Source: JALHTV01 sp049510055 (GTDB lineage: Bacteria; Planctomycetota; Phycisphaerae; SM23-33). Taken from it: 25,863 nucleotides of DNA. Made by a program: the position numbers and the translations under genes. Positions 1 through 8,856 of this stretch are shown piece after piece. The notes under the pieces are model-generated. The model was given only the letters and a program-made list of their open reading frames with translations, was not told the DNA's origin and did no database searches. The stretch lies in NCBI GenBank assembly GCA_049510055.1, contig JBEKZI010000026.1, forward strand, positions 1 to 25,863, given 5' to 3'. The number at the start of each line of letters is the position of its first letter. Within the stretch, counting starts at the first letter, position 1.

Positions 1-92
1 GCCGCGGCGATTCAACTCCGCCGACGATCACGAAGCGCTCGATCACTGACGAGCGAAACAGCACTTCTGGGGCCACCTCGAGGCCGACCGGG

Positions 93-1244
93 ATGGAAAA
101 GCGCGCCAGGCTTGCACAGCTCCACAAAAGCGAGCGGGCCCGGGAGGCGCTCGCCACGCCCGGGTCGGTTCTCGACGTCGGCACAGGCGCTGGGGCAGCG
201 TGCCTCCCGCTCGTGCCCCGGGCGACCGAGATCACCGTTGTCGACAGCGACGCGGACCTGCTGAAGCAACTGGCCGACCGCTTCGGCCCGCAAGCCGTCT
301 TCTCCGCCAGCCAGTTCAACGCCTTCGGCCTGTGCCCCTGGCAGTTTTTCGCCTCCTACGTGCTGGGCCTTCAGCCGCTGGAGCCGCCCACCGACCGCCT
401 GACGCCGCTGGATCGCGGCCTGTTCTGCCATCGCGTGCTGTTCCGCCTGTTCAACCGACTGGCTAAGGAATCCGGCGAAGGATTCCGCCTGGCCGGCGTG
501 GATCGCAACCAATTGGTGGAATTGCTGGACGAGGCGGTGGCCAAGGAATCCGCCGCGGTGGAGTCGCGCGATCCGGCCTACCCGGCCCTGTGGCAAGTCC
601 AGCGGCAACAGATGCACGACGACCTGTCGGCTTACCTGCGGGCCCAGCTTGACTCAGCCGCCAAGCTGGACGCCCGCTGCCTGCACTTTGAGCTGGGCTT
701 CGGCCTGGGCGGGCCGCCGACGGCCGGCATGGACACCGCCAGCCAAGCCGAGCCCATTACCATTGAGACTCCCGCCGGCCCGATCCGCCTGCGCGGCAAG
801 ATCGACCGTCTCGACCACGTTCGCCTGGCCGACCTCGACGGCCTGCTGGTGATCGACTACAAGACCGGCCGCCTGCCGGGGAAAAAAGACATCGACGACG
901 GGCGGGCCCTGCAACTGGCGCTGTACACCGCGGCCACGGGAAAACTTTTCCGCCAACCCAGCTTGGGCGGCGCCTTCCATCAGGTGGGCGGGGAGATTAA
1001 GCAGACCTACCTGGCCGCTATCAAGCGATGGAAGGAAGAGTTTCGCCCCGATGAGGGGTTCCAGAAAAGGCAGCAAGCCGCCATCGATTTGATCGGGCAA
1101 TTCGTCCAGGCTATCCGCGGCGGGCGGTTCGACTCGCTGCCGACGCACAAATGTCCGGCGTACTGCCCGTTCCGCCGCATCTGCCACTACGCCAAGCACC
1201 GGGCGGCCTTGAAAGCTGACTCGTCCAAGGAGGGCACGCCGTGA
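93..1244 (+). CDS. addB: AddB-like PD-(D/E)XK nuclease (C-terminal part), with methyltransferase-like N-terminus
   Basis: From about residue 70 this is the C-terminal nuclease domain of an AddB/RecB-type helicase-nuclease, which trims DNA ends for recombinational repair. The domain opens with FSASQFNAFGLCPWQFF, has nuclease motifs IDRLD (237-241) and IDYKTG (254-259), then QLALYTAA. Cys81, Cys354, Cys358 and Cys364 match the four-cysteine 4Fe-4S pattern of AddB, although the first spacing of the C-terminal trio is X3 rather than the usual X2. AddB is normally over 1000 residues; here only about 310 are present. Residues 1-65 instead resemble the start of a SAM methyltransferase (SVLDVGTGAGAACLPL, then ITVVDSD). 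The frame stays open upstream to position 3, so the ATG at 93 is only the first in-frame start. The stop overlaps the addA start by four bases, so the two genes are probably translationally coupled. The nuclease call is firm; the 5' end is not. Confidence 0.78.
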   Translation: MEKRARLAQLHKSERAREALATPGSVLDVGTGAGAACLPLVPRATEITVVDSDADLLKQLADRFGPQAVFSASQFNAFGLCPWQFFASYVLGLQPLEPPTDRLTPLDRGLFCHRVLFRLFNRLAKESGEGFRLAGVDRNQLVELLDEAVAKESAAVESRDPAYPALWQVQRQQMHDDLSAYLRAQLDSAAKLDARCLHFELGFGLGGPPTAGMDTASQAEPITIETPAGPIRLRGKIDRLDHVRLADLDGLLVIDYKTGRLPGKKDIDDGRALQLALYTAATGKLFRQPSLGGAFHQVGGEIKQTYLAAIKRWKEEFRPDEGFQKRQQAAIDLIGQFVQAIRGGRFDSLPTHKCPAYCPFRRICHYAKHRAALKADSSKEGTP

Positions 1245-4200
1245 GCGAGCCAGCCCCCCTCACCGACGCCGGTTCGACTCAGCTTACCGACGCCCAGAAG
1301 CGGGCCGCCGTCACACGCATCCACGAGAACATCGCCCTGCGCAGCGGGGCCGGGTGCGGCAAGACGTTCGTCCTGGCGCGACGATTCACCGAGTTGCTGG
1401 CGGCCGAGGGCGCCTCGGCCGACGTGCTGTCGCGATGGGTGGCGCTGACCTTCACCGACAAGGCCGCCTTGGAGATGGCCCAGCGCGTCCGCAATCTCCT
1501 CACCGGTTTCGCCGCCAAGGCCAAGGGCAACGACAAGCGGCTGCTTTTGGGGTGGATTCAAAGTTTGGACCAAGCCCGCATCTCGACCATTCACAGTTTT
1601 TGCGCCTCGCTGTTGCGAGCTGGGGCCATCGAAGCGGGGATCGACCCGGCCTTTGCGGTGTGCAGCGACGAGCTGCTGGCCGCCCAGATGACGGCCGAGG
1701 CCGCCGACCAGGCCGTGCTGGAAGCCGTCGAGCAGCAGAACGCCGCCGTGGCGGAGCTGCTGGCGGCCATGTCGCTCGACCGGCTCATCGACATGGCCCG
1801 CGACTTGGTGTCCCGCCGCACGGCCGCCGACCTGACCGCCTACGGCGACGCCGGGGCAATCCTCTCGCGGTGGAAGAAACTCGCCGACGGCCAGCGCCGC
1901 CAGGCCTGGCAGACGCTGCAATCCGACACCAATCTTGCCCAGCGGATCAAGGAACTCCAAGCCGCCTGCGCCGCCGTCGGCGGCAATGATAAGCTGGCAG
2001 CCTTCATCCGTGAGAAGTTGACGGTGGCACAATCGATCATCGCCAACCCCGACGCCGCCACGCCAAAGATGTTCCAGCAGCTAACGGAAAAGCCGGGCAA
2101 TCTCGGATCGGCTAAGGCCTGGGGTAGCGATAAGGCGGTCAAGGAGGCCCGCCTGAGCATCAAGGACGTGGACGAACTCATAGGCCAATACGGCCTCTAC
2201 GCCGAGCGTCTCGGCCCGCTGGATGAGCAGGCCGCCGCGGCCCTGGCCACGCTGAGCCGGCTGGCGCTGCGGGCCGATGAGCTCTACCGCGCCGCCAAGC
2301 GGGCCAAGGGGCTGCTGGACTTCGACGACCTGCTGATCCACACCGAGCGACTGCTTGCGTCCCATCCCGATCTGTGCCGCGCGCTCGGCGACGGGATCGG
2401 CCAATTGCTCATCGACGAGTGCCAGGACACCGACGCCTTTCAGGTGCGCCTGCTGGAGCGGCTGATTCGCGGCGGCGTGGAAAGCGGAGCGCTGCCCGAC
2501 GGTAAACTTTTCCTGGTCGGCGACGCCAAGCAGAGCATCTACCGCTTCCGCGGCGCGCAGGTGGAGGTGTTCCAGGACTGGTGCCGGCGCCTGGGGGCCG
2601 GAAAGCAGGAGGACCTGGACCTTTCCTTCCGCACGCACGCCGCGGCGGCCGCGTTCGTCAACCACCTGTTCGCGCCGCTGATGGGCCAAGACTACGCCCC
2701 CATCCAGGCCAATCGCCGCGACGGCCCGCCGCAAGCGTGCGTGGAAATCCTCCTGGCCGAGGGCGTGGATGGAGAGCCTATCAAGGGCGCCGACCAGGCC
2801 GAGGCTGCCCAGGCCGCCGCCGTGGCTGAGCGGATCGAGCGGATGATCCAGGATGGCGAGACCCGCGTGTGGGACGCCAAAAGCAAAACCTGGCGGGCGG
2901 TGCGGGCCGGCGACATCGCCATCCTCATGGCCCGCATGACCGCCGGCTTGGAGTACGAGCGCGAACTGGCGCGGCGGGGCATCCCCTATTACGTCGTCGC
3001 CGGCAGCGGATTCTTCAAGCAGCAGGAGGTCTTCGACGTCCTGAATGCCCTGCGGGCGATCGACCACCCCTTCGACGACATCGCCCTGTTCGGTGTGCTC
3101 CGCAGCAGCCTGTTCGGCCTGGACGACAACGCCCTGGCCCGCATCGCCCAGGCCGCCCAGCCGCCATACTGGCCGGCCCTGAGCGCCGGCACGCTGCCAG
3201 AGGGTCTGGAGGCTTCGATGCGAGGCTCGCTCCTGCGGGCCATCGAGACCATCGGCCGATTGCACCGCGACAAGGACGCTTTGGGAATCGATCGGCTCAT
3301 CGAGACCGTCCTGTCCGCTACCAATTACGAGGCCACGCTGCTGGCCCAGCCGCAGGGAAAGCGGATGCTGGGCAACGTGCGGGTGCTTGCGGATCAGGCC
3401 CGCGCCGCCTCGCGGGAAGGCCTGGCGCTGGCGGACTTCCTGGAGCGGATGGACGAGTTGGTGGTGCACGAGTCGCGCTATGAGCAGGCGGCCGTGGCAG
3501 GCGAGGCCGAGAACGTCGTGCGGATCATGACCATCCATAAGGCCAAGGGGCTGGAGTTTCCGGTGGTGGTCGTGCCCGATCTGAACGCCCGCCGGCGGGG
3601 CGAAACGTCGCCCATCCTGGGCCGCAGCGACTGGGGACTGGTCTTCAGGCTCAAGGCGGACTCAGCCGACGAGCAAGAAGATGAAAACAGCGAAGGTGAA
3701 GATGAAAGTCCCGGCGAGGCCGAGCTGCCCCTGTCTTACCGGCTGGCCAAGGCGATGGAGGACTGCGACCAGGATCAGGAGGACATCCGCAAGCTCTACG
3801 TCGCCGTCACGCGGGCGCAGGATCATCTGATTCTTGTCGGGGCGAACTGGCGAACCAAAGAGGGAAACATCAAGTGGAAGGGCTCTTTCCTCGACCGCAT
3901 TGACGGCGTGTTGGGCATTCGCACGGCTGTGGATGATGGTCGCCGGACCATCCCTTATGGCGACGGCCAGTTCCAGGCCGACCTGCGCGTCGTTACGCCC
4001 TCGGCTGCCGACGAGCGATCCTCCAAGCGATCGGCGGGATGGAAGATGCTCCAGGCCGCCAAGACCGGCCAGGACCTCACCCAGCGGATCCTCGCCTCCG
4101 CCCCCGCAGCGGCCGCTGCACTGCCGCTGCTGGGGCCGCTGCCGCCGGATGTCGCGCGGACGGAACTGGCCGTCACGGCACTGGCAGACTTCGCCGCCTG

Positions 4201-4957
4201 TCCGATGCTGTACCGCTGGCACCATGAGCTTCGCGTGCCGGAGGCGATGCTGCCGCCCAATCCGTCGCAGGCAAAACAACAAAAGGCAAAACAGGGCCGC
4301 ACCGCCGCGATGGACCCGGCCACGCTGGGCACGCTGCTGCATCGGTGCATGGAGCTGCTGGACTTCGCCCATCCGCAACCGGCGCGGGCGCTGGTCACTG
4401 CGGCCGCCTGCCAACTGCACCTGGAGGAGGCGGCGGACCTGGACGCCGTGGCTGAGGAGTTCGGGGCCATGCTGGACCGCCTGGCCGCCCAGCCGCTGTG
4501 GGCGTCGTTGGCCTCGGCGCAGGCGACCCTGCGCGAGCTGGACTTCACAAGTTCTGTCGGCCCGGCGGTGCTGCGCGGGCAGATCGATTTGCTTTACCAG
4601 GATGCCGGCGGCGCCTGGCGCATCGTGGACTACAAGTCCGACCGCGTCGATGCCGCCGGCGTGGAGGAGCACGCCCGCCGCTATGAGCTTCAGATTCTTG
4701 CCTATGCCGCCGCGGCAGCCCGACATCTCGGTCAGCCGCCGGTCGAGGCGGTGCTTTATTTCCTCCGCCCCGGCTTGGCCTACACCCTCTCCATCACCAA
4801 GGCTTCGCTGGCGGCCGCCGAGCAGCGCCTGACCGAGACGGCCCGGCAACTGGTAGCCGCTCGTCGCAGCGGATGCTTCCAGCGGCGCGACGGCCGGCAT
4901 TGTGCGATCTGCCCCTACGGGCCCCTGTGCGAGCGCTGCGAACCGGCGGCCTATTGA
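1241..4957 (+). CDS. addA: AddA helicase-nuclease (UvrD/RecB-type)
   Basis: Full-length AddA-type SF1 helicase with a C-terminal RecB-family nuclease, 1238 residues, close to the usual AddA length. With AddB it unwinds and resects double-strand breaks to load RecA. Visible motifs: Walker A GAGCGKT (36-42), TFTDKAA, STIHSFC, Walker B IDECQDTD (about 391-398), GDAKQSIYRFRGA (427 on), SFRTHA, TIHKAKGLEFP (764 on), YVAVTRAQDH (853 on). The nuclease domain has Asp1116 in GQIDLLY and DYKSD (1130 on). It also carries Cys987 (AACPM) and Cys1221/1224/1230/1233, an AddB-like C-X2-C-X5-C iron-sulfur pattern not typical of AddA. Start is GTG with AAGGAGGG at 1227-1234, six bases upstream, and overlaps the addB stop as GTGA. 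An acidic Glu/Asp/Ser-rich insert lies between motifs V and VI (about 806-828). Confidence 0.93.
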   Translation: MSEPAPLTDAGSTQLTDAQKRAAVTRIHENIALRSGAGCGKTFVLARRFTELLAAEGASADVLSRWVALTFTDKAALEMAQRVRNLLTGFAAKAKGNDKRLLLGWIQSLDQARISTIHSFCASLLRAGAIEAGIDPAFAVCSDELLAAQMTAEAADQAVLEAVEQQNAAVAELLAAMSLDRLIDMARDLVSRRTAADLTAYGDAGAILSRWKKLADGQRRQAWQTLQSDTNLAQRIKELQAACAAVGGNDKLAAFIREKLTVAQSIIANPDAATPKMFQQLTEKPGNLGSAKAWGSDKAVKEARLSIKDVDELIGQYGLYAERLGPLDEQAAAALATLSRLALRADELYRAAKRAKGLLDFDDLLIHTERLLASHPDLCRALGDGIGQLLIDECQDTDAFQVRLLERLIRGGVESGALPDGKLFLVGDAKQSIYRFRGAQVEVFQDWCRRLGAGKQEDLDLSFRTHAAAAAFVNHLFAPLMGQDYAPIQANRRDGPPQACVEILLAEGVDGEPIKGADQAEAAQAAAVAERIERMIQDGETRVWDAKSKTWRAVRAGDIAILMARMTAGLEYERELARRGIPYYVVAGSGFFKQQEVFDVLNALRAIDHPFDDIALFGVLRSSLFGLDDNALARIAQAAQPPYWPALSAGTLPEGLEASMRGSLLRAIETIGRLHRDKDALGIDRLIETVLSATNYEATLLAQPQGKRMLGNVRVLADQARAASREGLALADFLERMDELVVHESRYEQAAVAGEAENVVRIMTIHKAKGLEFPVVVVPDLNARRRGETSPILGRSDWGLVFRLKADSADEQEDENSEGEDESPGEAELPLSYRLAKAMEDCDQDQEDIRKLYVAVTRAQDHLILVGANWRTKEGNIKWKGSFLDRIDGVLGIRTAVDDGRRTIPYGDGQFQADLRVVTPSAADERSSKRSAGWKMLQAAKTGQDLTQRILASAPAAAAALPLLGPLPPDVARTELAVTALADFAACPMLYRWHHELRVPEAMLPPNPSQAKQQKAKQGRTAAMDPATLGTLLHRCMELLDFAHPQPARALVTAAACQLHLEEAADLDAVAEEFGAMLDRLAAQPLWASLASAQATLRELDFTSSVGPAVLRGQIDLLYQDAGGAWRIVDYKSDRVDAAGVEEHARRYELQILAYAAAAARHLGQPPVEAVLYFLRPGLAYTLSITKASLAAAEQRLTETARQLVAARRSGCFQRRDGRHCAICPYGPLCERCEPAAY

Positions 4958-4994
4958 CTCCCCCGCCGCCCCGCACGCACAATGGCCGCAACTC

Positions 4995-5687
4995 ATGCTG
5001 AATGACCTCAAACAGGCTGTCTGTGCCGCGAATCTCAAGCTGGCCGCCAGCGGGTTGGTCATCGACACCTGGGGCAATGTCAGCGGCGTGGACCGCGCCG
5101 CCGGCGTGCTGGTCATCAAGCCTTCCGGCCTGGCCTACGAAGGCATGAAGGCCCGGCACATGGTGGCCGTGCGGCTCGACACAGGCCGGCCGATCGGTTC
5201 TGGTGCCAAGCCCAGCTCCGACACGCCGACACATCTGGCGCTCTATCGCGCCTGGCCCGGCCTGGGCGGCGTGGTCCACACGCACAGCCTCTACGCCACC
5301 GCCTGGGCGCAGGCACAAAAGGCCATCCCCGCCCTGGGCACCACGCACGCCGACACCTTCCGCGGCGAGGTCCCCTGCACGCGCGAATTGAAGGCCGCGG
5401 AGATTCAAACCGATTACGAGGCCAACACAGGCCAGGTGATCCTGGAGGCGATGGCGGGGCGCGATCCGCTGGAATGCCCCGGCGCCCTGGTGGCCGGGCA
5501 TGGCCCCTTCGCCTGGGGCGCCAACCCCGACGAGGCCGTGCACAATGCCATCGTGTTGGAATACCTGGCGCGGCTGGCGATGCTGACGCGACTGATAGAA
5601 TTGCAATCCCATCCCATCAGCCAGGAATTGCTGGACAAGCACTTCTTCCGCAAGCACGGCCCCGGCCGCACATACGGCCAAGACTGA
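4995..5687 (+). CDS. araD: L-ribulose-5-phosphate 4-epimerase
   Basis: Class II aldolase-like epimerase converting L-ribulose 5-phosphate to D-xylulose 5-phosphate in L-arabinose breakdown. With the ATG at 4995 the protein is 230 residues, matching the 231 of E. coli AraD, and the key residues fall at the same or nearly the same numbers: Asp76, His95 and His97 (VVHTHSLY), Asp120 (THADTF), His169 (AGHGPF) and Tyr227 near the C-terminus (GRTYGQD). These are the zinc ligands and catalytic residues known for the family. An in-frame start at 4902 would add 31 residues inside the addA coding region and is rejected. There is no clear ribosome binding site; a seven-codon ORF (4982-5005) overlaps the start. 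It lies 37 bases after addA, so it may be cotranscribed by read-through although functionally unrelated. UlaF and SgbE are close homologues, so the sugar source is not fixed by sequence alone. Confidence 0.92.
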   Translation: MLNDLKQAVCAANLKLAASGLVIDTWGNVSGVDRAAGVLVIKPSGLAYEGMKARHMVAVRLDTGRPIGSGAKPSSDTPTHLALYRAWPGLGGVVHTHSLYATAWAQAQKAIPALGTTHADTFRGEVPCTRELKAAEIQTDYEANTGQVILEAMAGRDPLECPGALVAGHGPFAWGANPDEAVHNAIVLEYLARLAMLTRLIELQSHPISQELLDKHFFRKHGPGRTYGQD

Positions 5688-5702
5688 CGGCAGCCGGTTG
5701 AC

Positions 5703-7172
5703 TCAAGCACGCTTTTTCTTTTTTGCGGCGGCTTTTCTCAATTCGGCCACGCTGCGCACGCGGAGCCTTGCGGCGCCGCGCCACCGGCGGGTTTTAACCG
5801 CCGAGGGCGCCGCCAGGCGCCTGCGGGCCGCGGGGATTGCCCGGCGGTATTGCGGCAGCCAGCGGGCCTGGGCCACCAGCATCTCGTCCACCATCCGCCA
5901 GACTTCCTCGGTGTTGCAGACGGCCGCGGTGAGCGGGTCGTGCAGCACGGCTTGCTTCAGGAGCGTCACGTCGCCGGCTACGGCGGCCCGCACGGCCATG
6001 CGCTGCACGTGAACGCTGGCCGACAGCGTCGCCGCACACGCCAGCGGCAATGCTCCCACGCGCGGGATGCCGATGCCGTTGCGGTCCACGTAACCGGGGA
6101 CCTCCACGATGCAGTCGTCCGGCAGGCTGGAAATGCAGCCGTTATTGCGCACATTGAAGTGACCGCGGTAGCAGCGGCCGGTCTCCAGGGATTCGATGAT
6201 CCAACTGCCGTGCTCGTCGCTGCGGGCCTGCGGAGAGATGGGCTTATCCTTGGCGGCCAGCCACCGCGGGAAGTCGGTGCGGAACCAGTTCCGCTGCTCC
6301 ATGTGGTGCCGCAGATAGCCGCCGGTCTCGCCGTGGATCCAATCTCGCAGGTCGATCCATCGGCGGATTTCCGCCGGCCGCTTACGATACCACGGCAGGT
6401 ACTCCGACAGATGGCCGTTGGATTCGGTGCTGTAATAGCCGAACCGCCGCAGCACGTCGATGCGGACCTTTTCGGTCTGGCTATAAACCGGATGGCGTTC
6501 GAAGGCGGCTAGCAGCTCCTCGGCGGAAACTTTGCGGCCTTTATAAATAATTTGCAGGTACCAGGTCTGGTGGTTGATGCCCGCGGCGATGATGTCCACC
6601 TCGCGGCGGTCCTTGGCGCCCAGGGCCTTGGCGATCTGCGCGTGGCCGTGCTGGACGCCGTGGCACAGGCCCACCGTGTTGACCCGGCCGTACTCCAACG
6701 CCGCCCAGGTGTTCATGGCGTTGGGGTTGGCGTAATTCAGCAGCAGCACGTCGTCCTTGGCGACCTCGCGGATGTCCTTGCAGAACTCCAAAACGCACGG
6801 GATGTTCCGCTGGCCGTACATGATGCCCCCCACGCAGATCGTGTCCCCGACGCATTGGTCCACGCCGTACTTCAGCGGAATGTCGATGTCCAGCGTGTAG
6901 GCCTCCATGCCGCCGATGCGGGTGCAGTTGACGACGTAATCCGCCCCGGCCACCGCACGGCGGCGGTCCAGCGTGGCCGTCAGCGTTGCGGGCAGGCCGT
7001 TGCCGTCGATGTCCTTGCGGCAAAGCTGCACGACGCGGTTCAGGTTTCCCCGGTTGATGTCCGTCAGCGCGAAATGCGTGTCCGCCAGTTCCGGGACGGC
7101 CAGGATGTCGCGGACGAGTTTCCGCGTGAAGCCGACGCTCCCGGCCCCGATGAAGGCTACCTTGATCGCCAC
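5703..7172 (-). CDS. Glycoside hydrolase family 4 (NAD- and Mn-dependent alpha-glycosidase)
   Basis: GH4 enzyme: it hydrolyses glycosides by an NAD-dependent oxidation-elimination mechanism with a divalent metal. The N-terminus is a Rossmann nucleotide-binding loop (VAFIGAGSVGFTRKL). Metal-site signatures follow as CHGVQ (Cys170, His171) and GINHQTWY (His201). NANPNA-type residues (NYANPNAMNT) and the overall length of about 490 residues fit MelA/LplD/AglA-like proteins. The tetrad after the cysteine is CHGV; in this family that tetrad correlates with substrate, and as I recall CHGx is seen in alpha-glucuronidases, so a uronic acid or galactoside substrate is likely but unproven. GTG at 7172 is preferred because AGGAG at 7184-7180 then sits seven bases away; the GTG at 7178 would leave one base. 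The tail is lysine-rich (AAAKKKKRA). The gene converges on araD (15 bases between stops) and diverges from the isomerase gene. Confidence 0.88.
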   Translation of the reverse strand: MAIKVAFIGAGSVGFTRKLVRDILAVPELADTHFALTDINRGNLNRVVQLCRKDIDGNGLPATLTATLDRRRAVAGADYVVNCTRIGGMEAYTLDIDIPLKYGVDQCVGDTICVGGIMYGQRNIPCVLEFCKDIREVAKDDVLLLNYANPNAMNTWAALEYGRVNTVGLCHGVQHGHAQIAKALGAKDRREVDIIAAGINHQTWYLQIIYKGRKVSAEELLAAFERHPVYSQTEKVRIDVLRRFGYYSTESNGHLSEYLPWYRKRPAEIRRWIDLRDWIHGETGGYLRHHMEQRNWFRTDFPRWLAAKDKPISPQARSDEHGSWIIESLETGRCYRGHFNVRNNGCISSLPDDCIVEVPGYVDRNGIGIPRVGALPLACAATLSASVHVQRMAVRAAVAGDVTLLKQAVLHDPLTAAVCNTEEVWRMVDEMLVAQARWLPQYRRAIPAARRRLAAPSAVKTRRWRGAARLRVRSVAELRKAAAKKKKRA

Positions 7173-7337
7173 AGCCACGCTCCTTTTGCCCCCCTGGCAA
7201 GATTTCGGACCTTACCGCCGCCGGTGGCGGGCTGCAATACAATCCTCTTGCGTTCGACGGAGCGGAGCGTTCAATTAAGGCCAAGAACAAGAAGTAGATG
7301 CCGTCGGCGGTCCTTTTTCCCTTGAGGGAGTCATCTC

Positions 7338-8792
7338 ATGCTCGAGAAACTTGAGAAAAAGATTAAGCTTGGCTTCATCCCCGCCAACCGCGGATTTTTC
7401 TCGGACGTCCTGGCCGCCAAGATGCGCGGCGCGACGCTCAAGGTGCTCAAGGACGTTGGCGCGACGGTCTCCGTGCCCTCGCCGAAGGACACCAAGGTCG
7501 GCTGCGTGGAGTCGCTGGAGGAGGCCCTGAAGGTGGGGCGGATGTTCCGCGACCAGCAGGTGGACGGCATCGTCGTCTCGGCTGTGAACTTCGGCGACGA
7601 GCAAGGCGTGGCGCTGGCCGTCAAGGAATCGGGGCTGAAGGTGCCCATCCTGATCGTCGGCTGCCAGGAAGAAGAAGTGCTCAAGCCCGACACGCAGCGC
7701 CGCGACAGCTTCTGCGGGCTGCTGAGCATCGCCGAATCATTGCGGCAGATGCGGCGGCCCTATTCCGTGCCGGAAGCGCCCATCTGCTTTCCCACCGACG
7801 CCGCCTTCCGCGGCACGGCCCAGCGTTTCCTGGCCGTCTGCCGCGTGGTGGGCGGCATCCGCAAGGCCCGCTACGGACAGATCGGCGCCCGCCCGGACGC
7901 CTTCTGGACCTGCCGCTTCAGCGAAAAGGCCCTCCAGGCCCTGGGCGTGACGGTGGTAACGCTGGACCTCTCGGAGATCATCGGCGCGGTCGGCCGCATG
8001 AAGACCGACGCGGCCGTGAGGCGCGTGGTGGCCGACATGAAGGCCACGATCAACTGCTCCGCCGTCGGCGACGACATCCTGACCAAGATCGCCAAGTTCG
8101 AGTTGGCGGTGAAACATTTCATAGCCGACCGCAAGCTGGACGCCCTGGGCATCCAGTGCTGGACGAGCATCCAGGCCAACCTGGGCATCTGCTCCTGCAC
8201 CACGATGAGCCGGCTGGACGACCGCGGCATTCCTTGCGCCTGCGAGAGCGACATGCTGGGGGCGCTGTCCATGCACGCCCTGCAACTGGCCAGCGGCGGC
8301 CCCAGTTGCCTGGCCGACTGGAACAATCTGCACAACGAGGACGCCGAACTGGTCAACTGCTGGCACTGCGGCGTGTTTCCCGTCTCTTGGGCCAAGGCCA
8401 AGCCGAAGATGGGCTGCCAGGAGATTATCGCCGGCACCACCGGCCGCGAAAACGCCATGGGCGTGGTGGAGTTCGTCATGAAGGACGGGCCGGTGACCCT
8501 CTGCCGCGCCACGCAGGACAACGGCGGGGCCTTCAAGGTCATGCTCGCCCAGGGCGCCGTCGAGCCCAACAAGGCCAAGACCTTCGGCTCCTACGGCTGG
8601 GTGAGGCTCCCCGGCATCGGACGGCTTTACAAGGATGTCCTGCTCCGCCACTTCCCCCATCACGTCGCCATGAACCGCAGCACGGTGGGCAACGTGCTGT
8701 GGGAAGCCTTCGGCAATTATCTGGGCTTTGCGGTCTTCACGGCTGAGAATACCACCGGCTGCTGGACGCCGGAGATGCCGTTCAAAATTTAG
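7338..8792 (+). CDS. L-fucose/L-arabinose isomerase family protein
   Basis: 484-residue aldose-ketose isomerase of the FucI/AraA fold superfamily. Visible features are the N-terminal substrate-domain start KIKLGFIPANRGFFSD, a central VDGIVVSAVNFGDEQ block, and the C-terminal block IQCWTSIQANLG followed by CACESDMLGALSMHAL. In that block Glu303 and Asp305 are plausible metal ligands, with later histidines in NCWHCG and FPHHVAMN. Isomerases of this family convert L-arabinose to L-ribulose or L-fucose to L-fuculose. With araD nearby, arabinose use is a reasonable guess, but many planctomycete members have no assigned substrate. The start is well supported: GAGGGAG at 7324-7330 is seven bases before ATG. 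A TACAAT box at 7238-7243 in the shared upstream region has no clear -35. No kinase or transporter gene is adjacent. Cysteine content is unusually high. Confidence 0.85.
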   Translation: MLEKLEKKIKLGFIPANRGFFSDVLAAKMRGATLKVLKDVGATVSVPSPKDTKVGCVESLEEALKVGRMFRDQQVDGIVVSAVNFGDEQGVALAVKESGLKVPILIVGCQEEEVLKPDTQRRDSFCGLLSIAESLRQMRRPYSVPEAPICFPTDAAFRGTAQRFLAVCRVVGGIRKARYGQIGARPDAFWTCRFSEKALQALGVTVVTLDLSEIIGAVGRMKTDAAVRRVVADMKATINCSAVGDDILTKIAKFELAVKHFIADRKLDALGIQCWTSIQANLGICSCTTMSRLDDRGIPCACESDMLGALSMHALQLASGGPSCLADWNNLHNEDAELVNCWHCGVFPVSWAKAKPKMGCQEIIAGTTGRENAMGVVEFVMKDGPVTLCRATQDNGGAFKVMLAQGAVEPNKAKTFGSYGWVRLPGIGRLYKDVLLRHFPHHVAMNRSTVGNVLWEAFGNYLGFAVFTAENTTGCWTPEMPFKI

Positions 8793-8856
8793 CTATCCTG
8801 CCTTCCTACGATGGAACTAGGGATAGGCCCCGCAGGCTGACCCCAGGAGAACAAAG

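Noticed and set aside
12..617. Long minus-strand open frame opposite the nuclease gene
   Set aside because: Low-complexity Gly/Arg/Ala composition typical of antisense frames in GC-rich DNA; the plus strand has clear nuclease motifs.
2081..3538. 485-codon minus-strand frame inside addA
   Set aside because: It lies opposite conserved helicase motifs, and its translation shows no recognisable domain.
4902..4994. Upstream start for araD
   Set aside because: It would overlap addA and add 31 residues; the 4995 start gives residue numbers matching E. coli AraD.
8793..8856. Inverted repeat CTATCC/GGATAG as a terminator of the isomerase gene
   Set aside because: The stem is six pairs with a loop of over 20 bases and no T-run.
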